This document shows positions 34,001-46,490 of a stretch of 64,000 nucleotides of DNA, one piece after another; within the stretch, counting starts at the first letter, position 1, and every line of letters starts with the position of its first letter. The notes beneath the pieces are model-generated. The model did no database searches. It saw only the letters and a list, made by a program, of their open reading frames with translations, and had not been told where the DNA came from. A program made the position numbers and the translations under genes. Location: assembly GCA_016748015.1 (NCBI GenBank), contig JAAOMT010000226.1, forward strand, positions 540,604-604,603, given 5' to 3'. The stretch is from Geosiphon pyriformis (lineage: Eukaryota; Glomeromycota; Glomeromycetes; Archaeosporales; Geosiphonaceae).

Positions 34001-35511
34001 GGTTTCAGAATCATCAAGACCCATGCTTCTTTCCAAGGGCCAGGCACTGACTCACTAGACAAACAAGAGTTCAAGAGCACCAACAACATATCTAAAACTG
34101 ACCTATCACAATGTTTCCAAAGCTCATTTGAAATACCCAACAAACCAGCCGCTTTACCATCTGGAAGATCAGAAATCATCCCAAAGAACTCATCATACCC
34201 AATTGAACACATGACACCAGAAAAAGCTTCATCAAAAACATACTCCAGCGGCTGATATTGGAGGCGCCAATCATCCGAGACATTATCACCCACCCGATGC
34301 TTCCTAGTCCAACCTTCCATGATCGCATCCACCTTGGACTTGACCTGCCCAGGTTCCAAAATCAATTCATCATTAACTACCAAATGATCCAGCACAATCT
34401 TATGAAACGGGCACTCCAAAATGCTCCTAATTGTATGACCTTTATTTATCTCAAAGCTTTCTATCCTCTTGTCTATCGCAGATCTGATGCATGCTTCTTT
34501 AGCATTCTGAGATTCAACGAGCTTGGACTTTCGATAAGATTTCCTGGCACCAAAAAGAGCAGAACACACACGATCAGATTCCACACCAGAGTCCACCAGA
34601 TCCTAAATGACCAAAGCCTTGACACTGTTCAGAAAAGCCCAACACTTCATGAGAGAAGCAAAATCTACAGCACACTTCACACGAAATGCCTTAATAATTT
34701 TTGAAACCAGAAGCTCCAACTTGTGAAACCTTGAAAACTCCTTGGTAAAAACACCATCAAATTCTTTGAACCACTTTTTCTTGAATACTTTATTAGCTGA
34801 GAGAACCATTATCCTGCGAACAACATCCCATATTGCATCCAAATCCAAAAACCTCACAGAAACAGTGAACTCATCTGAGAATATTGTTGCATTAGCCAAT
34901 GTGGCACACTTAAAATTGATCCATTTACTCTCATCAGCACTCTTGAAATCAAACTTCCATCTGTCCCTGTTTGCATGCTTGCGAAAAGAGTTCAATTGCA
35001 CATCCAGAAGTCCACCTAAACCCAAAGACACTGAAACAGCTTGATGATCCGTGTCAAAGTGCTCACCGACACCCGAAACATTATGATGTACCATCGCATT
35101 AACCAGATTTGGAGAGACAAACATGTAATCAATCATTCTCTTGACACCTCTAGAATTCTCCCAAGTGGGCATTTTCGCAGCCGGGCTTCCGACTAAAGAG
35201 TTAATCAATCCCAAATCAAAGCACCTCTTGAAACTCGCACACTTACGAGAGCCGTCTTCATTAAAATTGCCACTGAGGATAACAAAGGAAGACTCGTTAA
35301 CAGCCTTTGTGATGACAGAGTTGATTTCACCTGCCTGAGAGAACTGGACTGCCGAAGAAGCACCAGCGTAAAGTCCCAAAATTGACACAGAGAGCCTGTT
35401 CTTAAAAAGTAACTTGATAGATATGAGCCAACCTGGCACTTCAGACACCTTGCTCACATGTTTTGCCAGAGAAAAGTTCATAACCACCGCCACACCAGCA
35501 CCCAGATATCC
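31036..35511 (-). pseudogene. LINE endonuclease-RT-RNase H polyprotein
   Basis: A single minus-strand frame is broken only by three stops: TAG at 34603-34605, TGA at 33637-33639 (CGA in relatives) and TAG at 33391-33393 (TGG in relatives). Domains in order: apurinic-type endonuclease (35511 to about 34950, truncated N-terminus), linker, RT (about 34250-33300, with FVDD at about 33395-33410), a connection region, RNase H (about 32320-31890; TDGS, E of LAELQA, D of FSDSQ, and an HKVKGHSG...D end) and a C-terminal C-x2-C-x7-H zinc-finger-like motif near 31540-31570. The start is missing. It matches a large protein family I know from Glomeromycotina. Confidence 0.88.
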
Positions 35512-36640
35512 AAAATAAATTAATTGCTAATTTTTTACTTTTTTGTTATTAATTAATTTTTGTTAGATTAACTTTGATAATATAGTTTTTTACATAATTT
35601 TAATGCTAATTTTTTTAATATATATTATAATTTTTTTTACATAAAAATATTATATTTTGATTTAAAAATACACTAATAATAATATTTAATATTTTATAAT
35701 AAATATAATATAATAAAATTTGCAAAAACAAAAATATTATTATTTGTTTTTTTAAGTTAAAATTTTTATTATTAAATTGTTTAACAAAAAATTAATTAAA
35801 TTTTAATCTAAATATTTTTTAAAGCTAATACTCTTTTTAAAACTATTTTTATTGAAATTATTACTTAAAATTACAAAAAAAAATTTGTTTATAGTTTTAA
35901 CTATTAAAAATTTAATAATACTAATTTTAAATTAATTGTATTTTTACAAATATATCAATATAAAATCTCAAAATTAAAACAAAAAGCTTGTTTTTAAACA
36001 GTAATTTAATTAGCAAAAACCAATTAATTATCTTAAAAATATTATATACATGTTTAATAAAATTATTGTTTATAATAAATATAATATTAAAATTCAAATA
36101 ACTAAAATTAAACTTGAAATAAAAACATATATTCTATTAAACTTGTTTTTAATCTAAAATTTAATTTAATTTTTTAGTTTTATTTTAATAATAATAAAAA
36201 TTAAATTGTTTATATTTCAATAATATTTTATAATTATATTTTGTCTTATAAAATTGTTTATGTTTTTAATATTATACACAACAATTTTTTAAACAAAACT
36301 AATTATTAGAATAAAAATTTATCAAAACTTAAAACCAAATTGAAATTATTTATTTTTATTATTAAACTTATAATTATTATTAATAAACTTTTAATGCTTA
36401 AATTTAATTTTTTAAATTATAAAAAACTTTAAATATTAATAGTTTTATTGTAAATAATTACATTTATATTCTTTTTTATTGTTATATTATTTATTTAATT
36501 TTACAAAAAAAAGGTTATTAATGTTTTATAATACTATAAATCTTTCTCTTATCAATCTTCTAATTATAACAAGAATGAAGATTTATTAAAGAATTAATTT
36601 GTTTTTTCTCTCTTTTTCTTTTGTATTCCTTTAGTTATTT
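35512..36640. other. A+T desert
   Basis: Very low GC. I see no gene and no repeat I can name. Confidence 0.7.
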
Positions 36641-36675
36641 CTTTTAACTTATCTTTTTTTATTATAATAGAACTG

Positions 36676-39600
36676 GTGGGTTTTTTTGCTAATGGTTTTA
36701 GTTCAGATTCAACTGGTTTAAAGATTTATTTGAGCACCAAAAAAAAACATGTGAAAAATATATATTTTTGTAGTATATTTTATAAAAAGTTAAAAAAATC
36801 TAATGTGGGTGTTAATGTAATTAACTCATTTGTTGGCTTTTTAAGTTTTGTAAATGTTAGTGTTTTTAATGACAATCCAAAAATATCATAAGGAAGTAAA
36901 GTTAATATTAAAGCCAGTAATATTAGTAGTTTATTAAACATAAAAAATATAAAAAACATGATTGTTAAAAAAACTAGCTATATAAATTCAGATACTTTGG
37001 TATTTGACAATAATATGGACAATACTACACTACAGAAAACTTATACTCAAATATACATATTAAATTATTTACTAAAAACCTCTTTATTTGTGAATTTAAG
37101 TAATAATAAAGATGTATTAATGCTTTTATTATCTAAGTTTGATAGTTCTAAACAACTTTTATTGATCAGATTATGTGTTTCAAAAAAACAGAGTTTCAAT
37201 TTGGCAAAGTTGTTTATATTAAATATTAAGTTGTTTGTTATACTTAACAAAACTAATAGTAATAAATTAATTACAGTATAAAAATTTTTTTATTATATTA
37301 ATAGTTTTAAGAGAACATTTATTTTCTTAAAATTTTTAAAGATTATTAAGTCATTTTTTACATTAGAATTGAGTTTAAATAAAGCAAAAAAATGGAAAAA
37401 TTATGATAAATAATAATATAAAAAAACAAATAATTATACAGATTAAGAAATAATTGTCAAGAAAATCTTAGTAGATCTTTTCAAACCAGCTGTAAAATCA
37501 GTGTTTTCTAAATTTGACAAGATTGTGTTAATCAAAATACAACTTATTAGTCTTTGGCAAAAAGCTTTAATAAAATTTGAATTAGTTGAAATTGTCAATT
37601 TGGTTGTAGTCAAGTAGTCTGCTCTTATAAAAAAAATTTTGTGCATATAATATTGGCTGTTAATGATAAACAAACATAGATATTTAGAAATTAACATCAG
37701 ACTTTATTGTACACTTTATTAGTTAGTATTACTGCTCATAATTTTACTAATTTGTTGGAATAATATGATAAAAAAACTTGCTATATTAGCTGCAATCCTG
37801 GTTTTTATGTTTATAACAAATGTGTTGTGATTTGTTTTGTTAATAAAACATTAAAAAAAACTGCTATTAGTTTTATTTCTGTCTTTAAAAATATGAATTT
37901 ATATTGGGCTGGTCTTTTTTTGGCTTATTGTGCTTAATACAAACAATTTAGTTATGTTTCTAATATGTGTTTAGTGGATAAAAATTTAAGTGATTGCAAT
38001 AAATAAGTAATTAATTCTTAAGATAAAATTTGCTTAGTAAATATATATATATAAAAACAAATATCAATTACTTGATTAATCTTATTTGGTAGAAAAACTT
38101 GGATTCAAATTGCTAATAGTTCTGTTTTTTATATAATAACTTTGGTTTTTTTTGGCATTGGTTCATCTTTAGATATTAAACTTTTTTTATTGGTTTTTTT
38201 GGAAGTAAGTGATAGGTTTGTTGTTCTTAAGTGCAATTTTGACAGTTTTGTAAAGCAAATTAGTAAGCTGACTAAAAGATTAAATGCACTTGAACTAATA
38301 GTTCTCTAATTTAATCCTAAATGTCAGTTATTGGTAATTTCTTTATTACAAAATTAAGAGACAAATATAGTAATAAGTAAAGGTTTAAATACAGCTATTA
38401 ATGGCAAAACTTTTGCTCAAGCAAAGATTTTGGATCTGTCAATCATCAAAAAATTCAAATATAATTATAGATTTGCTAACCAAAGTAAATAAAAAAAGTT
38501 TGGATTTAGATACTATTTTTCAACAATAACTGATTTAATTTGGAAGATTGTTATATATAATGTTAGTATAAACAATTCTGCTAAGCAAAAAAATATTATT
38601 TATTGACATAAAAAAATGAACAATTTGATTTTTATTATTACTAAAACAAAATTAAATAATAAAATTCATTTATAGATTATGAACAAATTTGATGATGTTT
38701 AAGTGATTACATTTGGTTTGAAATCTGGCTACTTAGATTTTGGTATTATAATTATCATAAATATTGATTTGACAAAACATGTATACAAAATTTCAGAGAT
38801 TGCTAATAAACTTTTGTTTATTAAGCTGTTTTTTAAAAATAAACTTTCTATGTTAATTTTGGGACTGTATACTGATATCACTTTAGTAACATGCTTGGTT
38901 TAAGCTAAAAAGATTAATTTACTAATTGCTAAAGCTGTGAACAAAATTTTATTTGTGATTTTAAAGGTAATTTCAATAAAAATAGTTTTTGCAGATATGT
39001 TAGCTTCAAAAAATGTTTTAATCTGAAACTGGTTAATTCTTTGGCAGAAAGCTTAGTTGCAAAAACTTTAACATAAAATAATTTTAAGAGTGCTGAAAAA
39101 ACAATTGATTTTATATTTGTCTTCTTAAATTTGATTAATATGATAGTAGATCATAATATTTTAGATATTGGAAAGCACTTTAATATTGATTATTAAGTGG
39201 TCTTTGTTTTTGTAAGTTTAAGTAATTTGTTAAATATACACTTAAACTTTTTTATAAGTTAACAAATAGAGACTGCTAAAAGTTTAATTTTAAAAATACC
39301 AATAATACAAAATAAAACAGATTCAAAGATACTACAATGGTCAATACTATTATGTTTTTTGATAAATTTGTTATATTTAGAAATTTCTCAAATATAGATA
39401 CAATGTAAAATATTATTCATAAAATAGTAAGTTTATTAACCAATAAAGTGTTTAAAAAAAATGGTTTAAGAGTTTTAATAGTGTTTTCATCAAAAAAGCT
39501 TCTAGATTTTATTAATTAAAATTATTAATATCAAAAATTACCAAATTTTTATATAATGAGACTAACAATAAATTCAATTTTTTAATAAGCTACTAAGTAT

Positions 39601-39930
39601 CTTTAAACAGTAATAATGCTTTAAGTATTTAAATTTTGTTGGATTCTGGTTCTGATTTTAATTGTATAAGATTCTCTTTTTTTAAAGTAAAAAAATCATA
39701 TTATGCCTCCAAACTTGCTAAATTTCTAAGAGTTAAAGAACTATTTATCAGATCTGTTATTGACAAATAAATAAAAAGCTTTACTATTAATAAGAATTAC
39801 ATAATTAGGAATATATTAAAGTGTTTTTTTTGAAAAGTTGTATTAAATTATTTAGTTGTTGATAATGAATTGGTTCTGAATTCTGATAAATATTTTTTAA
39901 ATATTTTAACAATTAAATAAATATGATTAT
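36676..39930 (+). pseudogene. Old LINE relic (L2), plus strand
   Basis: It holds, in order, the N-terminal ORF of the same LINE family (36676-37280), an RRM-like stretch (37460-37640, with F-S-K-F-D-K and L-W-Q-K-A-L), a damaged CCHC knuckle near 37925-37970, the endonuclease (38600-39230, with T-K-T-K-L and G-Y-L-D-F-G) and the beginning of RT (about 39270-39910). Stops and frameshifts are dense and composition is very A+T-rich. It supplies the N-terminal part missing from L1. Confidence 0.72.
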
Positions 39931-40429
39931 AACAGAATAAATATTAATTTAGAATTTACAATATTAATTTTTATTAATAATAAAATTTGACATATATAAT
40001 AAATTAACAATAAATTGTTAATATTATATTATAAAAACAAAAAAATTAATTGATAATAAAAATGTGATTGTATATTACAAAAAAGATTAAGAGCACAAAA
40101 TTTATTAATAAATTTAAGAATTGCAAAAAAAATTATTTTAATCAATATTGTTTTATGCTAGTTTACTATATCAGATTATAAATTTTAATAATATTATAAT
40201 AATTATAAAAAACCAGATTTTATTTAATTTTATTAAAAATTTTTAAATCAAATAAAAAAATACAAAGAAAAAAATATGATTAAAATTTTGTTTATTTTTT
40301 AAAATAAACAAAAGAAACGTATATTTGTAATATATAATAAATACATATTTTATTTTAATAATTACAAAAAAGAAATTTGAACCAAAAATAAAAAATTATC
40401 ATTACACAAAAGAGAAAGATAGAATATTA
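39931..40429. other. A+T desert
   Basis: No recognisable feature between the LINE relic and the transposase relic. Confidence 0.6.
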
Positions 40430-41277
40430 ATTATGATTAGTAAATTTCTTATAAATATAAATAGATAATTACAACTTAAACTTGTTAATATTCAAAATCA
40501 TTTAAAGCCAATAAAAAAGATAAAAGATATTGAATTGTTGAAAATTTAATTAAACAATTAGAAAAAAAAGCAATTTTAATTTTTAAAATATTTTATTCAG
40601 ATTGTATAGATATTTTTGTTTTTTAAATTATGTAGCATACCAAAAAGATGCTTTAGTAGCACAGTAAAAATTAGTTTTAAATCTGGTGGAAAACAACCAA
40701 AAATGTATAATACATATTTTGGACCAAATAATCAATATTAATCAATGGTATTTCAAATTATTCTAATAAAAAATTAAGAGAACCTAAAGAGATGCATCAA
40801 GTTTTATTAAAAAAATGATCAGTCAAAGGACTTTTGGCTGAATGCAAAGAATGCAAAAATAAAAATAAAAACACTTTTTTGTTGTGCACACTGAGTAATT
40901 TCTTTGGAACCAAATTTTTTAGCACAAAAAAGTGCAATTGCAGAAGTAATTAAAAAAGCAGAATACAAATCTATTTTTTATCCTAAATTTCATTGTGAGC
41001 TGAATTTATTGAAAGATATTAGGGAGCAGTTAAACGTTATGTCAAAGAAAATTGTGATTATTCATGGACAGGATTGCAACAAATTGTCCCTCAAAATTTC
41101 GAATCTGTGTTTTTAATTACAATTAGAAGATTTGCTAGAAAAACTTGGTGTTATATGAATCTTTATAAAAAGGGAATTTGTGGTAAACTTGCAGAATATG
41201 CAGTTAAAAAATACAAGTTTCATAGAAGAATTCCGTATAGTATTTTGGAAGAATTAAATCAAGTTTATATTGAATAA
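40430..41277 (+). pseudogene. DDE-transposase relic
   Basis: The readable C-terminal part has the FYPKFHCELN block (40976-41005). It is followed, after a 1-base deletion near 41003, by F-I-E with the catalytic Glu and by E-N-C-D-Y-S-W-T-G-L-Q-Q. A second open stretch (41074-41277) gives I-R-R-F-A-R-K and A-V-K-K-Y-K. This is the C-terminal end of DDE endonucleases common in fungal DNA transposons. The upstream half is heavily broken. I see no matching inverted ends. Confidence 0.72.
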
Positions 41278-41410
41278 ATATATAATTTTATTTTAATTAA
41301 TAAAATCGTTTTCAAATTTCACCATATATGTTCTAAATAGACGCAGCTCATGAAATTTTAACACCTGACTAGTAAAATATAATAATATTTTAATTAAAAA
41401 TATGGTAATA

Positions 41411-41470
41411 TGGGTGGCTGGTCACGTGCAGAAAGCGCGCCGTAGGTATTGGAAGGACCTCACTTTATTA
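41411..41470 (+). repeat. LINE 3'-tail copy
   Basis: GGTGGCTGGTCACGTG, then CAGAAAGCGCGCC and GGACCTCAC, in the plus orientation, match the tail of L1 (30915-31035). It is followed by TAATAATAATAAAAAA. It is best seen as an almost fully 5'-truncated LINE insertion. Confidence 0.7.
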
Positions 41471-41843
41471 AAGCATTAATAATAATAAAAAATGATAATA
41501 TTAATTAAAAAAATTTGGGCAATAAACAATTGTATTTTAATGATTAAATAAATCAACATTTTAATGAATAAAACATATAATTTATAATTTATGATTAAGA
41601 CTTTTATTTTATTATTACATACGTACATTGTTTAATAAATGAAAAAAATATATAAATCTAACAAGAATTTAAATCAGTTATTAAATTCCCAATGAATTTA
41701 CAGGTTCTGATCGATCACATTATTTGTGAGGGTCTGATTTGCTATAAACATCATGTTCTGCTTCAAAGTTTCAAAAGTTCTTTCACCTTTTACTACCTGT
41801 AGACTTTCAATTCCGTTTGTCGCATACTTATTCTTCTGCAAAA

Positions 41844-43980
41844 ATGGTCAAAAAGAAGAGCGGAAGAACTTTAAATCCAGCAGACGCGCACCGTGAGTTC
41901 TAAATGCTCGTTTGTAAAATGTTTGTTGACTTTTGTCCCTTTGCTCATCAAGCCAGTTTTAACTGTACCCTTGAACTTGAACAACAGGAAAGGCGATGCG
42001 CCAAAAAGAAATTAAAAAGGTTAGTTTTTCTAAAAGTCATTCCCCCTTTGTTTTTCTCAAGCGATTAACTCAAATCCTTAGAATAAAGCCGAGCGGAAAA
42101 GAGTACGTACGCTTGTAATGGTGCATAAAGACACTACGAAGCTCGAGGAAGAAGTTTGGCGGTATAAAGCACTTGGTAAGGCCTTCAATGTTCTTATTTT
42201 ATGCTTAATCAATTTGTAATTAATTCATCGAATATATCAACATCCATTACACCAACTACGACCTTCTATGGCATAGATAGAGAGAAAAGACTGGATAAAA
42301 ATGGGAAAGGGAAATTAAAAGATTTACAGGATAAACTATCTAAAATCCTCGAGACGAAAAAGGTGGGTACTGAAATCTGATGCATAAATAGTTTAATGAT
42401 CAATCATTTAAACTTCAATAATTTATTCAATTTATATACCACATGGTTATATTACTCATTCACTATCTAGGCTCATGGAGTTAACAATACACCTAAGAAA
42501 GTATTTTTACTAGTTTTGATTTTTTGCGGAAAGACACATCAAATCATATATATTTTGATGGTTTCTCAGAGATAATAAACCTCGAACCGATCATACACCG
42601 ATATATTTTCATCCTACACTTAATCCTTCTGGATTGCCCCCCCCTGGAATACTTGGTAAGGAATTGGGTCAAAAAATAAAATTCAAAATAATCTAATCAT
42701 TATAAACCAAATTTTTGTAGGCCAATTACCTGGTGAGAATATTGACGAAGATGAAGATGAGAGTGAATCATCCGATGACGAAGATCACTCAGAGGGATCT
42801 GATTCCGAAGCAGGTATTCATTAGGTGTAAAACTTTCAAAAAATTTAACTGTGGTTGTCCTTGGCAAATAACTTGGAAGCATTTAGGAGGAAATGAAGAG
42901 GAATCAGAGGAAGAAATTCCCCTGCCACCTGGTTTGCCACCTGCCAACGAATCCTCCGATGATTTACCAGATCTACCACCCGGTCCTCCTCCAGTAACAA
43001 AAGATAATTCGGATGATGATGACGATGACGAGGAAGATGAAGACAATGATTTACCGGAATTACCGAGTGGTCCACCTCCAACCAATCTGCAAGTTAACAA
43101 CCACTTAACGAGAACGCTGCCGCCGCCATTTGGCTATGGGGCACCCAGTACAGGTCCTATATTTTCAGCTCTCATATCTTCTAATCCATTCGCCACTTTT
43201 TCGGGGCCACCAGGGACTTCCAATAATATTCGGTCGCAAATGAGACCTCCGCCACCACCACCATTTCCCGGAGGTCTGAAATCTTTAAGTTCTTTTCCTC
43301 GAATTAGATAAAATGTTTAACTTTTTTTTTATGTAGCATTTGCTGTACGGCCACCTCCACCTCCAATACTAATGCATCAGGTGCCTGTTCAAGCTCCTTT
43401 TCATCCCCCCCACCCATATCTCAATTCATCTCCTTCCATTACACGACCTCTGCCTATAAATTCCCTATATTCTCATTATGGGCCACCACCACCTGGAGTC
43501 CAACTGAACTCTCTATCAAGACCCTATCCCCCATCACCTGGAACACCAAACTCAGTTTCAGGCATGCCCCTAGCTAACCTTTCACCTTCCAAAATGAGTT
43601 TGCCATCCAAACCCGCCGCTTCAGCTGCTATAGCTATCCCAATTATTCAAGCTGAGCCTCAAGTGCGCAATCTTCAAAAAGAGCTTACCATCCTTGTACC
43701 ATCTGCAGTGCTACGCAAAAAAGCCGCAGCTGCTAAAACCAAGGTTGTACGACCTATGGTTAACGCTGCACCTAATATAGATGACGGCACAGATGTGATG
43801 AATCCTCCTGTTAAAAGAGCTGCCTCAACAACACTCAGTATAGTATCACAACAAGTTTCACAAGAAGAATCGCAGGATCTACAAAAGTCGGCGGCACCAC
43901 CGGCTGCGAAGAAAGCAAAGACTAAAAAGAAATACGATGAATATGAGAAGTTCATGACTGAAATGCAGGACTTATTATGA
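41844..43980 (+). CDS. WBP11: WBP11-like pre-mRNA splicing protein
   Basis: I read nine exons: 41844-41892, 41988-42019, 42082-42175, 42277-42362, 42481-42500 (least certain), 42570-42655, 42721-42813, 42887-43273, 43337-43980, giving 496 residues. The N-terminus has the WBP11 signature: Asn-Pro-Ala-Asp, then a Lys/Arg-rich helix with KKNKAERKRVRTLV. The middle has PPPG motifs, acidic runs (42740-42810 and 42995-43050) and proline-rich stretches that would bind WW domains. The C-terminus has a conserved KKYDEYEKFM-type end. WBP11 is a nuclear spliceosome-associated protein that works with PQBP1 in animals. Exon 5 fits the phase only with the acceptor at 42480. Confidence 0.88.
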
Positions 43981-46490
43981 TATTACTTTTCATGAAGATA
44001 AAGCAACCTTGAACTTTGAAATTGAATACGTTTGGTTGGCTGTGAGAAATATTTTAAAGATGATTAATATACAACTAAAATGAAAGTCTGGAATTCAATA
44101 TTATAGGAAGTAGTGGATTTCAGTCCGAAAAATTTCTTTGCGATTATCCATATAATTGGAGAATTTAGGAACTTAAGGCTAAGAATTACATAATATCTTT
44201 ATGGCTATTCACTTTTTTCGATTCGCTTTAAAGACTCGCAGTCACCCTTCCCTATTTTTTTTAATAGTGAATCTTACCCACCCAACTCTCGTTTCAAAGC
44301 TTTCTGGAGCTTTTCATGAACTAAAGACATTATTTGAATAACTACACTAAACGCCAAGTGTAAAACTCAATTGTCGACCTAACTGGATTCAACGATCTAT
44401 CACAATTATCAGTGTGTCGGTACCCTTTTCCCCGATAATAGACCAAAAAGTACTTGTGGGACTTTTGGGTTCTCATGATTTCCTGTATACCTTACATCTA
44501 TTACTGTATTTTATATTTTTCTATAGAGTATTTCAAGGATATAATGAGAGAATAAGGTAAGATATTTCCGAATATCTTCAAGAATCTAATCTTCACTTTA
44601 GATGCTGAATATCATCAAAAGCAAAATGATGGAAAAAGGATCCCGAAGAACTTTGTTGAATTCAAATGTTCTATTGAAGAACTAAAACATGTAAAATTTC
44701 AAGTCAAAAATTTTATTTATTCATTATTAACTTTAACGTTTTAAATATTTTATAAGCAAAAAATAATGTAATAATTGAATTATACATACATTAAAACAGT
44801 TTTAGTCAAAATTTCTAGTTTTTAAATAAAATTATTTTTAAATTACCAAATTTTTATTATATAAGGTAAAATTAAGTTTTATAATTATTATAATCTAATT
44901 AATTTTTAAAAGTTAAAATTCTTTCTTTTTTTTAATTTTGTAAATTTTATGTTTACAACTAAAACAAAAAAAAGCAACAATTATAAAAATATTGTAAAGG
45001 CTTTTTTCTTAAATAGTACAAATTTTTTTAAATATTGTTGTTAAAATTAAATTTGTTAAATTATTTTTTATTATATAAAAAATTATAAAAACAGTAATAA
45101 AATTTTGTTTTTTTTTAAATTAAAAAATTATTGTTTTAAAACCCACTTTTAAACTCAAATTATTTAGTTTTTTGGTTGTATAATTTATAAATCAATAATA
45201 TAATTGGTTAAATTTTGTTTTATTTTTTAATTATTTAAGTTTAATTATTGTTAAAAATATGTAATTATAATTTTTGTAATTGAAAAAACTTTAAATATTG
45301 TTATTAAAAATTAATACATTAAAAAATTGTATTTAGTAAAAAATTTTTATTTATTAGCATTATTACAAATCTTAAAGTTTAAAACATTTGGTTTTATTAG
45401 TAAAGCTGTTTTTTTTTGGTTTAATTAAAATGTTTATTAAATTATTAATTTAAAAATATTGTATTATCTAATTAGTTGATTTTAGATTATATATTATATT
45501 ATTAATTAATTTGTTATTGATAATTATTGTAAAGTTTAATAAAAAATTAATTTATTAAAAACACAAATTTAAAATTAGTTTTAATATATTTAAATTAATA
45601 ATTAATAATTATTTTGTTATAAAACTAAACTTTATGTCAATTTTATTTTTAATAATTTAAGTTTAAATTAGATTAAAACATTAAAAAGTATTATTAAATA
45701 TATTTTTATACAAAAACACCATAAATAATTTAATATTTTTAAATTAAAATTAAAAAAAGCTCATGTTAAATATTTGAAAGTTTTAAAGTTATTAAAATTA
45801 AAATAAATAATAAATTAAGTTTAAATATTTAATATAATATCGATTCAATATAAATTTGAATAACTGGAAATATATAAAATAAAATATATACATATTTTAC
45901 ATAAATAATTATAATAAAACCATATTTTGTATTAATTAAGAAAAAAGATAATATATATTAAAAAATAAAATAAAATTTAATTTTATGTTAATAGAAAAAT
46001 AATTACATTAATTGTGCTAAAAATATAAATAATTATTATATTAAATAAAAATTAATACTAATATTTTATTTTATTTCCAATTTGATTATAATATTAAAAA
46101 AATAACCATTTTATGACTATTATGTTTAAATAATAAATTAAATATTAATATTAATTATAAAGCTTATTTTGAATATATATATAAAAAGTTTTATTAATTA
46201 TTTTTAATTGTGGTTAATTAGAAATTATAATTAATTGCTATTGAATAAGATTTCTTAAATAATTGCAATTTAAATTTAATTACAAATATTTTTTTTTAGT
46301 TGTCAAATTGATTAATTTTAAACTATTTTACTAATATATTATTGTTCATATTTTCAGATTTAATGTTGCAAAATTATTTGTATAAAAACCGTTTTTAATT
46401 AGCAATCTCCCAAAATATGAAATTTAACGTTCCATCTTTTTCCGAGGCTGTAGAACATAAAAATATTGAGCTTAGATATATTTGACAAAA
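43981..46490. other. Intergenic region, mostly A+T desert
   Basis: 43981-44560 is ordinary intergenic sequence. About 44600-44695 holds a short stretch of gene-like composition (a possible exon remnant, unrecognised). From about 44700 to 46400 composition is extremely A+T-rich with nothing recognisable. The last ~90 bases are the promoter side of the sterol reductase gene. Confidence 0.6.

Larger units (their letters stand above)
30899..35511 (-). mobile_element. 5'-truncated LINE (L1), minus strand
   Basis: The element reads from 35511 down to a poly(A) tail, seen as T16 at 30899-30914. It lost its 5' part: the endonuclease starts abruptly in the GYLGAG block, while the plus-strand relative at 36676 has the preceding ORF. 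Both features fit target-primed insertion. The surrounding sequence is A+T desert, and I found no clear target duplication. Confidence 0.88.

Noticed and set aside
33208-34704. Plus-strand frames in the LINE
   Set aside because: They are antisense to the RT and endonuclease domains and show no domain of their own.
30915-41470. A 10.5-kb DNA transposon with inverted ends at 30922 and 41470
   Set aside because: The two ends are inverted copies of the LINE tail, each followed by an A-rich stretch in its own orientation, and the left one directly follows the LINE stop codon. Two LINE-tail insertions explain this better.
42789-43100. Minus-strand Ser/Gly-rich protein
   Set aside because: It is the shadow of the acidic and proline-rich exons of WBP11, which have phase-consistent splice sites.
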